Shown here: positions 54,531 through 64,000 of the stretch, one piece after another | Layout of the letters: each line of letters opens with the position of its first letter | Position numbering within the stretch: the stretch's first letter is position 1 | Assembly: GCA_027704905.1 (NCBI GenBank) | Contig: CM051016.1 | Coordinates: 13,455,001-13,519,000 of the forward strand | DNA: 64,000 nucleotides | Direction of reading: 5' to 3' | From: Muraenolepis orangiensis | Taxonomy: Eukaryota; Chordata; Actinopteri; Gadiformes; Muraenolepididae | Translations under genes and position numbers: made by a program | The notes under the pieces: model-generated | Database searches by the model: none | The model's input: the letters and a program-made list of their open reading frames with translations, nothing else | Told to the model about the DNA's origin: nothing

Positions 54531-57067
54531 CAGTGGTTCCCAACCGGTGTGCCGCGGCACACTGGGGTGCCGCGAGCACTGTCCAAGTGTGCCGCAAAAA
54601 AACGTATTTTTATGTTCCACATTTTTTTCTCACTTAATAAACTTCACTTCATATACACTTTATTTTATTACATGTACAATGGAGTTCATAAGCTAATAAA
54701 ACATATATTGCTCAGATTTAGAAATATTAAACTGCTTAAATTCTCATGATTTACGTCAGCCGTCATTGTTTACGGTGTGAAGAGCAGCTTTTTATCCTCG
54801 CGCCAAATAATTACAAGATGGATCGTTACGTAGTGACAATAAATAAAGAAGCACCCCAGCCCTCAACAACACAGGCCGGGATGACAGAACGTGATGGAAC
54901 AGCAGTGCAAAAGAAGTCTAAAAGCAGACAGTACAGCGAAAGCTACCTTCGGTATGGTTTCTCCTGGACTGGGGATGCTGACTGCCCGACGCCAGAATGC
55001 CTAATCTGCAGAGAAAAATTATCCAACGAAGGAATGGTGCCAAGTAAACTAGCAAGACACTTTAGCACAAAACATCCTTCCTATAATTCCAAGGACATTG
55101 AGTATTTCCAGAGACTGAAATCACAAAATGAGAAGCAGAGTCAACGTATGCTTTCGTCTCTACGTGTCTCTGACAAAGCACAAGAGGCCAGCTATTTGGT
55201 TGCTGAGTTAATCGCCAAGGCAAAAAAGGCCCACACTATCGCGGAAAACCTCATTCTACCGGCATGTAAGGAAATTGTCAGGGTAATGATAGGGCCAGAT
55301 GCTACTAAAGAAATCGATAAAATTCCATTATCCAACAATACAATCAAACGTCGTATCGATGACATGTCAGTAGATATAGAAACTGTCCTAACTGAAAAAA
55401 TACAGAGAAGTGGCAAATTCGCTCTGCAAGTTGATGATTCAACAGACATAAGTGGCCACTGTCAACTCATTGCCAACGTGAGATATGTTGACGGAGAATC
55501 CATTGAGGAGAACTTCTTTTTTTGCAAAGAGTTACACACACATGCAACAGGAGAGGAAATTTACAAGACCACAGCTGATTACCTGACAGAACAGGGTCTA
55601 AACTGGGGGATGTGCCACAGCATTTGCACCGACGGGGCTGCCTCAATGACGGGGAGGGTGAAAGGTTTTGTAAATAAAGTGAGACAGGTAAATCCCGATG
55701 TACAGATAACCCACTGCATGTTACACCGAGAAGCCCTTGTCGCCAAAGCTATGCCACCAGACCTCACTGCAGTATTAGAACAAGCTGTGAAAATAGTGAA
55801 CTACATCAAGTCCCGTCCGCTGAAGTCGCGGATGTTCAGCTCATTGTGCAATGAGATGGGGGCTGAGCACCATGGCCTTTTACTGCACACGGAGGTCCGC
55901 TGGCTGTCACGGGGCAAGGTGCTGTCCCGTGTCTACGAGCTCCGCGACGAACTTGTTGCATTTGCAAATGAGCACGACTTACCCTACAAAGAACAAATGG
56001 ATGATGAATCGTGGTGGGTTAAGCTTGCATATCTGGCAGATATTTTTAGCCACCTCAATGACCTCAACATCAGAATGCAAGGGAAGAATGAGAATATCCT
56101 GACAGCCACAGACAAACTCAATGGTTTCCGATCCAAGTTAAGACTGTGGCAAAATAAAGTCGCCAAGAAAAACATTGAAATGTTTCCGCTGACATCCAGT
56201 GACCCAGCGCACAAGACAGCATTTTTTCTACAAGTTGTAGCTGCTCACCTGAGAGTGCTGGAGGAGAGGTTTGAGTCATATTTCCCTCCTATGAATGAAG
56301 ACTTCGATTGGCTCCGGGATCCGTTTAATCCTCTGTCATTAATATCAGCCACAAGTTTAAAAAGCAGAGCTCAGGATGAACTCGCAGAGCTATCTATGGA
56401 CCGCTCCCTGAAACTGAAGCACGGGGAACTACGTCTGGATATATTTTGGCTGCTTGTGGGACACGAGTATCCATCCCTCTCAGAGAGTGCCATCAAGGTG
56501 CTTTTACAGTTTCCAACCTTGCCTTTCTTATAAATGTATGATTTATGATTTTGTCAATCAGTATTATCTGGATAGCGAAATGCAGAATGTTTCATATTTG
56601 GGATGTGGTTGATGAGTCACATGACCACAGTCAGGTCAGAGGGCATTGTTTCATCCCTCCAATTCTATTAAGTTATTATTTAATCTAAGTGATAGGCCTG
56701 CCTCTTTTGAAATCCAAATGTAAAATAATAACTGTATTGATATGTATTCGTGTTTTAACACAGGTAGGCCTACTATTTTCCGCCAAAACAAAAGAGCCTA
56801 CTTAGTAGGCTTGTTTATAATATTGAATTCATCATAGAAATGGTGTTGACATTTTTAGTCTGGTTCTTGTTATTATGTGTGAATACATTATTTGTTCTAT
56901 AAAATGTTCTATTCAATTAAATACACATTTGAAAACCAATTTATGGTGTATTTATTGTTTTTAGTTTAAGCTCTGAAGTGGTTTTTAAATCTACAAAAAG
57001 TTAGGGTGCCTTGGGGTCGAGAAATATTTTCAGGGGTGCCTCGGTAAAAAAAAGGTTGGGAACCACT
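54531..57067 (+). mobile_element. hAT transposon (Buster/ZBED5-like), 2.5 kb
   Basis: The left end CAGTGGTTCCCAACC and right end GGTTGGGAACCACTA are inverted repeats. A further sub-terminal match is GTGCCGCGGCAC / GGGTGCCTCGG. TAGAG stands directly outside the left end and overlaps the right end (CCACTAGAG), consistent with an 8-bp duplication GTGTAGAG partly lost by a small deletion. The element sits in the LINE linker between endonuclease and RT and carries one long transposase ORF. Confidence 0.85.
54818..56533 (+). CDS. hAT transposase, BED finger, C-terminally truncated
   Basis: About 571 residues from Met MDRYVVTINKE; an upstream Met at 54746 is less likely. It starts with a BED-type finger (PECLICREKLSNEGMVPSKL then RHFSTKHPSY), followed by a helical linker and the DDE core: FALQVDDSTDISGHCQLIAN (first Asp), MCHSICTDGAASMTGRVKGF (second Asp), ITHCMLHREALVAKAMPPDL, and GLLLHTEVRWLSRGKVLSRV (catalytic Glu region). 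The family normally ends with a STYLCExGFS dimerisation block; here the frame stops after AIKVLLQFPTLPFL, so about 70 residues are lost. It is otherwise uninterrupted and was probably active recently. Alternative: a domesticated ZBED5-like gene, but terminal repeats and nesting argue for a transposon. Confidence 0.85.
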   Translation: MDRYVVTINKEAPQPSTTQAGMTERDGTAVQKKSKSRQYSESYLRYGFSWTGDADCPTPECLICREKLSNEGMVPSKLARHFSTKHPSYNSKDIEYFQRLKSQNEKQSQRMLSSLRVSDKAQEASYLVAELIAKAKKAHTIAENLILPACKEIVRVMIGPDATKEIDKIPLSNNTIKRRIDDMSVDIETVLTEKIQRSGKFALQVDDSTDISGHCQLIANVRYVDGESIEENFFFCKELHTHATGEEIYKTTADYLTEQGLNWGMCHSICTDGAASMTGRVKGFVNKVRQVNPDVQITHCMLHREALVAKAMPPDLTAVLEQAVKIVNYIKSRPLKSRMFSSLCNEMGAEHHGLLLHTEVRWLSRGKVLSRVYELRDELVAFANEHDLPYKEQMDDESWWVKLAYLADIFSHLNDLNIRMQGKNENILTATDKLNGFRSKLRLWQNKVAKKNIEMFPLTSSDPAHKTAFFLQVVAAHLRVLEERFESYFPPMNEDFDWLRDPFNPLSLISATSLKSRAQDELAELSMDRSLKLKHGELRLDIFWLLVGHEYPSLSESAIKVLLQFPTLPFL

Positions 57068-57068
57068 A

Positions 57069-58380
57069 GAGAACTCCTCTACCTCCCTCCCAAGAGAGCT
57101 AAATAAATTTTTTGCTCGGTTCGACGTGAACGGCAGCCCGCCGAAGCCAGCGCCGCCTGAGGAGACCAGCCTGCTGAGCATCTCGGAGGCGGATGTGCAC
57201 CGCACCTTCAAGCGGCTGAACATCCGTAAGGCGGCAGGCCCCGACGACATCCCGGGCCGCGTCCTCAGAGCATGCGCAGACCAGTTGGCAGGAGTCTTTG
57301 CAGACATCTTCAACCTCTCCCTGTCCCAGGCTGTTGTCCCCGTGGTCTTCAAGATGTCCACCATCGTGCCTGTCCCTAAACAACCCAAGGTAACATGCCT
57401 GAATGACTATAGACCTGTAGCGCTCACCTCGATTGTCAGCAAATGCTTCGAGAGGTTGGTCAAGGACTTTATTTGCTCCGTGTTACCTGCCACGCTGGAC
57501 CCATGGCAATTTGCATATCGTCAAAACAGATCCACGGACGACGCAATTGCCATGGCCCTCCACACTGCCCTTTCCCACCTGGAGGGAAATAACTGTTATG
57601 TGCGAATGCTGTTTGTGGACTACAGCTCAGCGTTCAACACGATAGTTCCTGCCAAGCTCGACACCAAGCTTAGAGGTCTAGGCGTGCCCCCATCCACGTG
57701 CAGCTGGATACTGGACCTCCTGTCGGAGCACCGCCAGGTGGTGAGGATGGGCAGCACTACCTCAGAGCCACTGACCCTCAACATGGGAGCCCCCCAGAGA
57801 TGTGTGCTGAGCCCTCTCCTCTACTCCCTCTACACCCACGACTGCATGGCTATGCACAGCTCCAACGTCATCATCAAGTTTGCTGACGACACGACAGTGA
57901 TGGGCCTGATCGCCGGCGACGACGAGACAGCCTACAGGGAGGAGGTCGGATCGCTGGAGCAGTGGTGCCAGGAGAACAGCCTCGCCCTCAACGTCAAGAA
58001 GACCAAGGAGCTGATTGTGGACTTCAGGAATCAGAGGGGAGAGCACAGCCCTATCTCCATCGACGGTGTTGCAGTAGAGAGGGTCAGCGGCTTCAAGTTC
58101 CTCGGCGTACACATCTCCGAGGACCTCACATGGTCCATGCACACCACACACGTGGTGAAAAGGGCCCAACAACGCCTGTATTTCCTCAGGCGTCTGAAGA
58201 AATCCAGCATGGGCCCCCGCATCCTGAGAACATTCTATAACGGCACCATCGAGAGTGTTCTTACAGGGTGTATCACCGCCTGGTACGGGAACTGCACCGC
58301 ACTCGAGCGCAGAGCGCTTCAAAGGGTGGTGCGGACGGCCCAGTATATCGTTGGAGGTGAGCTCCCCTCCCTCCTGGATA
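57069..58380 (+). pseudogene. L2-like LINE ORF, reverse transcriptase part
   Basis: Follows the hAT insertion: LNKFFARFDVNG, then DVHRTFKRLNIRKAAGPDDI (start of RT), CLNDYRPVALTSIVSKCFER, FAYRQNRSTDDAIAMALHTA, RMLFVDYSSAFNTIVPAKLD (first Asp), NMGAPQRCVLSPLLYSLYTH (usual PQGCV changed to PQRCV), IIKFADDTTVMG (catalytic FADD) and FLGVHISEDLTW. The frame is open throughout (57126-58445), which is well preserved for a LINE here. It is cut by the Tc1 element after GGELPSLLD. Confidence 0.9.
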
Positions 58381-58626
58381 GTGGGGAGAACAAGTATTTG
58401 ATACACTGCCGATTTTGCAGGTTTTCCCACTTACAAAGCATGTAGAGGTCTGTAATTTGTATCATAGGTACACTTCAACTGTGAGAGACGGAATCTAAAA
58501 CAAAAACCCAGAAAATCACATTGTATGATTTTTAAGTAATTAATTTGCATTTTATTGCATGAAATTTGATCACCTACCAACCAGTAAAAATTCCGGGCTC
58601 TCACAGACCTGTTAGTTTTTCTCTAA

Positions 58627-60058
58627 TGCCCCGTTTCCACCAAGCTGTTTTGAGAGCCGTTTCGGAGCCCGCGCGTCATCGCAAACCAGTTCTTTGGGTT
58701 TCCACCGCAATGGAGCCGCTTTCTGGCTCCGTTAAGTGGTTCGTTTGCGGCTCCACTTCGAAGCTGGGCTGGCCAGCCGGCTCCACTACGTCAGGGGCTG
58801 GGGGCGGGGCTTATCAGGGCTGGGGGCGGGGCTTATCGGACAAACTCAAAACAAACTCAAAGTTTTTTTCCGCCATCTTTAAAATCAGTAAAATTCTCCG
58901 TGGACGTGAAGGTGACAGTGGTCCGTGGACGAGACAAACTGCATTTGTTTGCGTTGTTGTCCTCGGCAGAAGGTCACAATAAACTAGAGGAGCTTCTAGA
59001 ACAAACCGCTATTAGAAAAACTACAGCGTGAGATGTCTTCAGCGGGGGACAGGACCGAGGAGCTAATCGATAACAAACTGGACAATACGAGGAGCTAATC
59101 GATAACAAACTGGACGATACGAGGGGCTAATCGATAACAAACTGATGATCCGCTGCTGTCACTCTGGTCCTGGTAAGTTTTACTTTATAAATCTTTCCCG
59201 TGTTGCCAACCAGCTTTGTATTTATAATCTGTTTAGCGAGCTGCTCATTATCACATCAATGTTATGTTCCTATCATCAAAAATGAGGAGCTATGATTGCT
59301 AGGCTTCTGTTAGCCGATATTAACCTTGATAACGTCAGGATGCTACTTTCTAAAAACAGTCAAGTGTAATGGAGTCATGTTTTAATTCACTTTTCTCTTG
59401 TTTTAGTTGTTTATGGAGTCGTCTTCCCTGGACGATGCGATGCGGAGCTACCGCCCCACTGGGCTGCAGCTCACAGGAGCCCCTCAGCCCATCGGAGCTT
59501 TATTAACATGGACTTATTACACTGCACTCTATACTTTTACATTTTGTGATTACTGTATATTGTGTATTTAATGTTTTTTGTTTTTTTGAAATAAAACATT
59601 TCTATTTTTCATACAATGTCCGCTTCATTATGCTTTATCAACCGAGAAACATAATACAAGATGACAGTTTTGAAGAAGAAAAGGCAAATGGTCCCTTCTG
59701 TTTAAGTACTCTTAATGCAGCTCTAACGTCAAGTCCATTTTATTAGTATAGTCCTTTATCACAGTTAGGGGCTTCAACGTAATCGCGTCCATAGCGCTAA
59801 AGACGAGCAGCTGTTTGTAGCCTCAAAGCCAGGCGCAACACTTTTCCATCCATCATGTAATATACTGTTGTGGAAGTTGGCGCGAGCTGCTGGGAAAGCA
59901 GAGACGTTAACAGTGACGTCATGACGTGGCTCTCTCGGCGAAAAAGGCAGTGGAAACGCAAACCAGTTTTTTGCCGGCTCCCCAATTGAACCAACTGCGA
60001 ACCGGCTCCATTGACACGCGAGAGCCCGAACTGGGCTTTCTTTGGTGGAAACGAGGCA
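58627..60058. mobile_element. PIF/Harbinger-like non-autonomous element, 1432 bp
   Basis: The left end TGCCCCGTTTCCACCAA and right end (reverse complement) TGCCTCGTTTCCACCAA are flanked by TAA (58624-58626 and 60059-60061), a 3-bp duplication typical of PIF/Harbinger. Inside are a GC-rich promoter-like part (GGGGCGGGGCTTATC, twice) and an exon-like stretch starting ATGTCTTCAGCGGGGGACAG (59032) with three copies of GAGCTAATCGATAACAAACT. A donor CCTG|GTAAGTTT (59171), an acceptor TTGTTTTAG (59405), a last exon with stop, and AATAAA (59590) follow. No transposase is present. The right half recurs at 13845-14680. Confidence 0.85.
59032..59510 (+). pseudogene. Two-exon gene remnant inside the Harbinger-like element
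   Basis: A start ATG at 59032 gives MSSAGDRTEELIDNKLDNTR and then stops after a duplicated GAGCTAATCGATAAC unit. A GT donor (59171) and an AG acceptor (59405) bracket an intron that copy 1 also has. The final exon in copy 1 reads LFMESSSLDNVDAELPPPLG then CSSPRSPSEPY-stop; here it is shifted by small deletions. It is perhaps the end of the element's accessory (Myb-like) gene, but I do not recognise it. Confidence 0.4.
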
Positions 60059-60176
60059 TAAGAAGCCCTCCTATTCTCCACTCATTACCTGTATTAACTG
60101 CACCTGTTTGAACTCGTTACCTGTATAAAAGACACCTCTCCACACACTCAATCAATCAGACTCCAACCTCTCCACA

Positions 60177-61130
60177 ATGGGCAAGACCAACGAGCTGTCT
60201 AAGGACATCAGGGACAAAATTGTAGACCTGCACAAGGCTGGGATGGGCTACAGGACAATAGGCAAGCAGCTTGGTGAGAAGGCAACAACTGTTGGCGCAA
60301 ATATTAGAAAATGGAAGAAGTTCAAGATGACGGTCAATCTCCCTCGGTCTGGGCCTCCATGCAAGATCTCACCTCGTGGGGCATCAATGATCATGAGAAA
60401 GGTGAGGGATCAGCCCAGAACTACACGGCAGGACCTGGTCAATGACCTGAAGAGAGCTGGGACCACAGTCTCAAAGAAAACCATTAGTAACACACTACGC
60501 CGTCATGGATTAAAATCCTGCAGCGCACGCAAAGTCCCCCTGCTCAAGCCAGTGCATGTCCAGGCCCGTCTGAGGTTTGCCAATGACCATCTGGATGATC
60601 CAGAGGAGGAATGGGAGATGGTCATATGGTCTGATGAGACCAAAATAGAGCTTTTTGGCATAAACTCCACTCGCCGTGTTTGGAGGAAGAAGAAGGATGA
60701 GTACAACCCCAAGAACACCATCCCAACCGTGAAGCATGGAGGTGGAAACATCATTCTTTGGGGATGCTTTTCTGCAAAGGGGACAGGACGAATGCACCGT
60801 ATTGAGGGGAAGATGGATGGGGCCATGTATCGCGAGATCTTGGCCAACAACCTCCTTCCCTCAATAAGAGCATTGAAGATGGGTCGTGGCTGGGTCTTCC
60901 AGCATGACAACGACCCGAAACACACAGCCAGGGCAACAAAGGAGTGGCTCCGTAAGAAGCATCTCAAGGTCCTGGAGTGGCCTAGCCAGTCTCCAGACCT
61001 GAACCCAATAGAAAATCTTTGGAGGGAGCTGTTGCCCAGCGACAGCCCCGAAACCTGAAGGATCTGGAGAAGATCTGTATGGAGGAGTGGGCCAAAATCC
61101 CTGCTGCAGTGTGTGCAAACCAAATATTAA
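60177..61130 (+). pseudogene. Tc1 transposase, frameshifted near the C-terminus
   Basis: Starts at ATG 60177 (MGKTNELSKDIRDKIVDLHK). Paired-like HTH (GMGYRTIGKQLG.. VGANIRKWKKF) and a second HTH (TRQDLVNDLKRAG.. SKKTISNTLRRHGL). DD34E core: VIWSDETKIELFG (Asp), FQHDNDPKHTA (Asp), SPDLNPIENLWREL (Glu). A frameshift at about 61027 ends the first frame at 61058; the rest (QRQPRNLKDLEKICMEEWAK, then IPAAVCAN) lies in the next frame, after which the usual last residues are replaced. The copy is probably inactive. Confidence 0.9.
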
Positions 61131-61346
61131 GTTCTGTTTTTCTGATGTATCAAATATTTATTTCATGCAATAAAATGCAAATTAATTACTTAAAAATCAT
61201 ACAATGTGATTTTCTGGATTTTTGTTTTAGATTCCGTCTCTCACAGTTGAAGTGTACCTATGATAAAAATTACAGACCTCTACATGCTTTGTAAGTGGGA
61301 AAACCTGCAAAATCGCTAGTGTATCAAATACTTGTTCTCCCCACGG

Positions 61347-61787
61347 TATATACAACCAGCGGTGCGTGGTCAAGGCCAAACGCATCATAAAAGACATTGC
61401 CCACCCCAGCCACAAACTGTACTCACTTTTACCGTCAGGCAGGCGATACCGCAGTATCAAATGCCGTACAAATAGACTCCGAGATAGCTTCCACAGTCAT
61501 GCCATCAGGCTGCTGAACAAGGGCGTATAGCTTATAACAATGTATATTTTATTACATTGATTTATATATACATATTGCTCTTTTCTGTGCCGATATATTG
61601 CATTTTATAAATTGTATTTTTATTTTTATTTTTTAACTTTATTCTATTTTTATTCTATTTTTATCTATTTTTATCTTATTTTTATAACTGCTGTCTGTCG
61701 TCGGGTATTGCACATAAGATTTTCACACCACTGCTTTATACTTGTGTAAACTGTGAAGTGATAATAAACTTGACTTGACTTCACTTG
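61347..61787 (+). pseudogene. L2-like LINE, C-terminal end and 3' UTR
   Basis: Reads IYNQRCVVKAKRIIKDIAHP, then LYSLLPSGRRYRSIKCRTNR and LRDSFHSHAIRLLNKGV, then stop (TAG near 61529). An AT-rich 3' UTR and the TTGACTTGACTT tail follow. Confidence 0.85.
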
Positions 61788-62010
61788 ACCTATAATTCAG
61801 CACATATCTCATACCTACTCTATAAGTTATTCTATACCTGTTTTTAGTAGTCGTGTTTTATTAGACAGTTTTTTACATCTTATTTAACCTCTGTACATTA
61901 TATATTACCATGTAATTGCAACATTTGAACTTTGGTTAGATGCCAAATTATTTTGGCTGTACTGTACTTGTGCTGTGCAATGACAATACATTTGAATATA
62001 ATCTAATGTA
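61788..62010 (+). repeat. Dispersed repeat, family B, right half
   Basis: CCTATAATTCAGCACATATC then TCATACCTACT, ending in TGACAATACATTTGAATATA and ATCTAAT. It is the continuation of 52960-53102 after removal of the LINE, and is matched uninterrupted at 63335-63535. Confidence 0.7.
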
Positions 62011-62659
62011 ATATTCACTATGGTTGTCTATGTTTCAAAGACCAAACAGACCAGAACAGATCACTTAAAGATGTGGTACATGAAACATATTCTGTGAGAA
62101 GTGAACTGTAGTTATTCAAATTATGTCCACTTTAAGCAGATGTGCAGCTGTGTCTCTTGAGTGACTGAAAGTCAGTCAAAATGTAGGGCTGAGGTTTTCA
62201 GAAGAGTCTCTGGAGATTCCAGTCATAGCAGTATGTGAGCATGTCCACAAACCAAGTCAGCGCTTCGCTCTTGTGTCAAACCACAGTCATTACAATAACG
62301 AGTGATTCCTTGAACTAAACTCTTCTCAGGTCTGTCTTTATTAATAGCCCACAGCTTCAGGACTAGTCTGCTTGTCATTGGGTCAGCCTGGTAGCTGACA
62401 GAGGCTAGTGTTTAGAGGTTGTTCCTCTTGGCATGCTTAGCTGCCAGGATGAGGGCTGTGAGGGTGGACCGAGGCTCGGCTTGGATTCCAAGATAGAGTC
62501 CAAGATAGCTTTGTTTTTATCCGGCTCAATGAGGAGCAAGGTGGTGTTGTTGTGTTGAACTTTCTTGATGGGAGTAAACATAGTAAGTGTATTGTGGAGT
62601 GACCAGGCTGACAAGGCCCTCCACATGGGCTGGGAGAGGACAGCTCCCCCCCAGAGGGG
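62011..62659. other. No gene recognised
   Basis: Holds a 73-codon minus-strand frame (62405-62626; TPIKKVQHNNTTLLLIEPDK) just downstream of the V-segment remnant. I do not recognise it, and it has no visible neighbours of the same kind. No J segment, C exon or clear recombination signal was found. Confidence 0.4.
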
Positions 62660-62671
62660 AACTGGGTGAGG

Positions 62672-63135
62672 TCATTGAGGATCAATTCTGTTCAACAAAC
62701 TGCTGCAGGTTTGACAATCAGCCTCACCTGCACCTGCTGGTGTCCCTGAATTGAGGTTGACTGCGGTGTATATCAGAAGTTTGGGAGCTTCTCTAGGTTT
62801 CTGTAGGTACCAGCTGAGAGAACCATCAATATCTGAGCTCCCTGTGGCAGTGATGGACACAGTCCCCTCCAGACTAACAGTCTTTGATTTGTCAGGTTGT
62901 GTCAGAAATCTACTGGCAGATGACTGATAATAAGTGGATGATGAGCCTTTTGAACCAATTTAAGACAGTCTTCAGTAGAACATTAGTCTAGAACACATCA
63001 GGAGCAGATATGAAAGAAGATACAGGAGGTTAAACACAGAATAAACCCCAATAATATGAGAAGAGTGAAAGAGCCATAACCCTCACCATGAGTGAGAAAT
63101 GCCAACACTGCTAGCAAGGCTGTGGATGACCTCAT
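62672..63135 (-). pseudogene. Immunoglobulin light-chain V segment, broken
   Basis: Leader exon 63135-63089 on the minus strand: MRSSTALLAVLAFLTHG, a hydrophobic signal peptide, with donor GGTGAGGG. After an intron of about 160 bp the V exon reads RFLTQPDKSKTVSLEGTVSI, then TATGSSDIDGSLSWYLQKPR and EAPKLLIYTAVNLNSGTP, typical of fish kappa-like chains (WYLQKP.EAPKLLIY). Defects: the first framework Cys is replaced (ITAT instead of ITCT), framework 3 with YYC is missing after SGTPA, and the acceptor frame runs into a stop. There is no recombination signal behind it. A V pseudogene or relic; an orphon outside the light-chain locus is possible. Confidence 0.75.
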
Positions 63136-63334
63136 CTTGCTCTGTGTCTGTGTGGCTGATGCTTGGCAGCTAGCATACTTAACTCTTGGCACTCAGAAGT
63201 ACTCAAAAGTCATGCAAAATAGCGGGCATGTGGGCGGACGTGCACCTGCTTAGAGAGATATGAAAGTGAAAGAGATAAGGTTGAGTGAGTGCATGACTTT
63301 GGAAAGGAAAATTCATATCTTGGTAATAGATACT

Positions 63335-63535
63335 GCATAACTGCATAACCCTGCTCACTACCTGTTTATACTTGTATACTTACATGTGTGTGTGTGTATA
63401 TATATATATATATACCTATAATTCTGCACATATCTCATACCTACTGAATAGCCTTCTTTTTTACATCGTATTTAACCTTAAAAGTATTTTCGCTGTACTG
63501 TACAATGACAATACATTTGAATCTAATCGAATCAA
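63335..63535 (+). repeat. Dispersed repeat, family B, uninterrupted copy
   Basis: AACTGCATAACCCTGCTCAC, CTGTTTATACTTGTATACTT, (TG)n(TA)n, CCTATAATTCTGCACATATC, and the end TGACAATACATTTGAATCTA. It shows that the sequences left and right of the 8.7-kb LINE nest were once joined. Confidence 0.7.
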
Positions 63536-63869
63536 ATATACAACAAAAACTCTTACTACGTTCATCTCATCTCTCATCAGACAGAAAGAAATGACATGGA
63601 CATCGTGGTGTTATTGGACTGTTAGGTGTGCAATACTACAAGGACTACAGGCGACTTGTTATGATGTCATAGGCAGGGGGGGGGCAAAGGATGCTGGGGG
63701 AGGACCTGAGAGGATGTTGAAAAGTTAATAATCTAAATAAAGATTCACATTGTAGATGCAGTTAGACTCACGTCTATTCATTAACACAAAATATATCATT
63801 GATTTGTAGGGAGTAGTTATTATTTTTATTTTTATTTTTTTTTATTTTATTTTAACTACTTATTTTATC

Positions 63870-64000
63870 CCGAGGGAAATTACTTCTCTGCATCTTGACC
63901 CATCCTAGTGTTAGGAGCAGTGGGCAGCCATTAGTACAGCGCCTGGGGAGCAGCGTAGGGGGTGCCTTGCTCAAGGGCACTTAGGCAGTAACCTGGTGTT
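63870..64000 (-). mobile_element. tRNA-derived SINE, cut by the window end
   Basis: Reads CCCGAGGGAAATTAC.. GGAGCAGTGGGCAGCC.. GCGCCTGGGGAGCAG and CTTGCTCAAGGGCAC, the body of a fish SINE that normally continues into an inverted tRNA-like head. The head would lie beyond the window. Confidence 0.55.

Larger units (their letters stand above)
58381..61346 (+). mobile_element. Tc1-like transposon, interrupted by a Harbinger-like element
   Basis: The left end GTGGGGAGAACAAGTATTTG and the right end (reverse complement, after CC) GTGGGGAGAACAAGTATTTG are inverted repeats about 120 bp long. TA stands at 58379-58380 and 61347-61348, the Tc1 target duplication. Removing the 1.43-kb inner element leaves about 1.53 kb, a normal Tc1 size. 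The target is the LINE RT C-terminus (GGA TA TATAC). Confidence 0.93.
53103..61787 (+). mobile_element. L2/CR1-like LINE, near full length, interrupted by hAT and Tc1
   Basis: Flanked by ACCT (53099-53102 and 61788-61791) and by the two halves of repeat family B. Without the insertions it is about 3.2 kb. It carries an endonuclease-RT ORF and ends after GTGATAATAAACTTGACTTG with a short TTGACT tract. The left part (53103-54530), middle (57069-58380) and right (61347-61787) follow each other in coding order: the last residues before the Tc1 element and YNQRCVVKAKRIIKDIAHPS after it belong to one protein. Confidence 0.85.

Noticed and set aside
57762..58430. 222-codon minus-strand frame
   Set aside because: Antisense shadow of the LINE reverse transcriptase; no similarity of its own.
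60503..61123. 206-codon minus-strand frame
   Set aside because: Antisense shadow of the Tc1 transposase.

Overview
The window is a stretch of vertebrate nuclear DNA, almost certainly from a ray-finned (teleost) fish. It has two split protein-coding genes on the + strand with GT..AG introns, many long (CA/TG)n and (CT)n tracts, and a fish-type repeat load: L2-like LINE tails, a Tc1 element with about 1.5 kb of own sequence, tRNA-derived SINEs, several hAT elements and a Gmr1-like Ty3/Gypsy element. The unusual dinucleotide-repeat density and the Gmr1-like element would fit a cod-like fish, but that is a weak inference.

Region 1 (1-11300) holds the 3' part of a K+-dependent Na+/Ca2+ exchanger of the NCKX3/4 type, called slc24a4. 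Twelve exons are visible, from the alpha-1 repeat to the stop at 10458. Region 2 (11300-22370) is intergenic and mostly mobile DNA. It contains a fold-back element with two hAT remnants, a duplicated piece of the last slc24a4 intron, and a 6.8-kb DNA transposon with an integrase-type DDE remnant and a 6-bp target duplication. That transposon was itself invaded by a hAT, an internally deleted LINE and a hAT MITE.

Region 3 (22560-37734) is dglucy (mitochondrial D-glutamate cyclase, human C14orf159), complete in 14 coding exons (about 621 residues). Its second intron carries a 3.76-kb hAT with a perfect 8-bp target duplication. Human SLC24A4 and DGLUCY both lie on 14q32, so the pair looks like conserved synteny. 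Region 4 (37735-42400) is repeat-rich spacer with tRNA-like units, a decayed Gypsy leader and a perfect 66-bp palindrome.

Region 5 (42515-52390) is an RTE-like LINE interrupted by a young Ty3/Gypsy element (45632-52083; near-identical LTRs, 5-bp duplication CACGG) in which integrase lies upstream of reverse transcriptase, as in the Gmr1 group. Region 6 (52960-62010) is a nest of insertions: an old repeat holds an L2-like LINE, which holds a hAT and a Tc1 element, and the Tc1 element holds a Harbinger-like element. Region 7 (62640-64000) has a broken immunoglobulin light-chain V segment and a SINE cut by the window edge.

The most unusual signal concerns tandem repeats in the introns of both host genes. 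Four arrays are built from, or abut, a splice signal: an acceptor in slc24a4 (79-bp unit x12, ending exactly at the exon), two donors in dglucy (47-bp and 22-bp units), and a branch-point-like TACTAAC motif in dglucy (19-bp unit).
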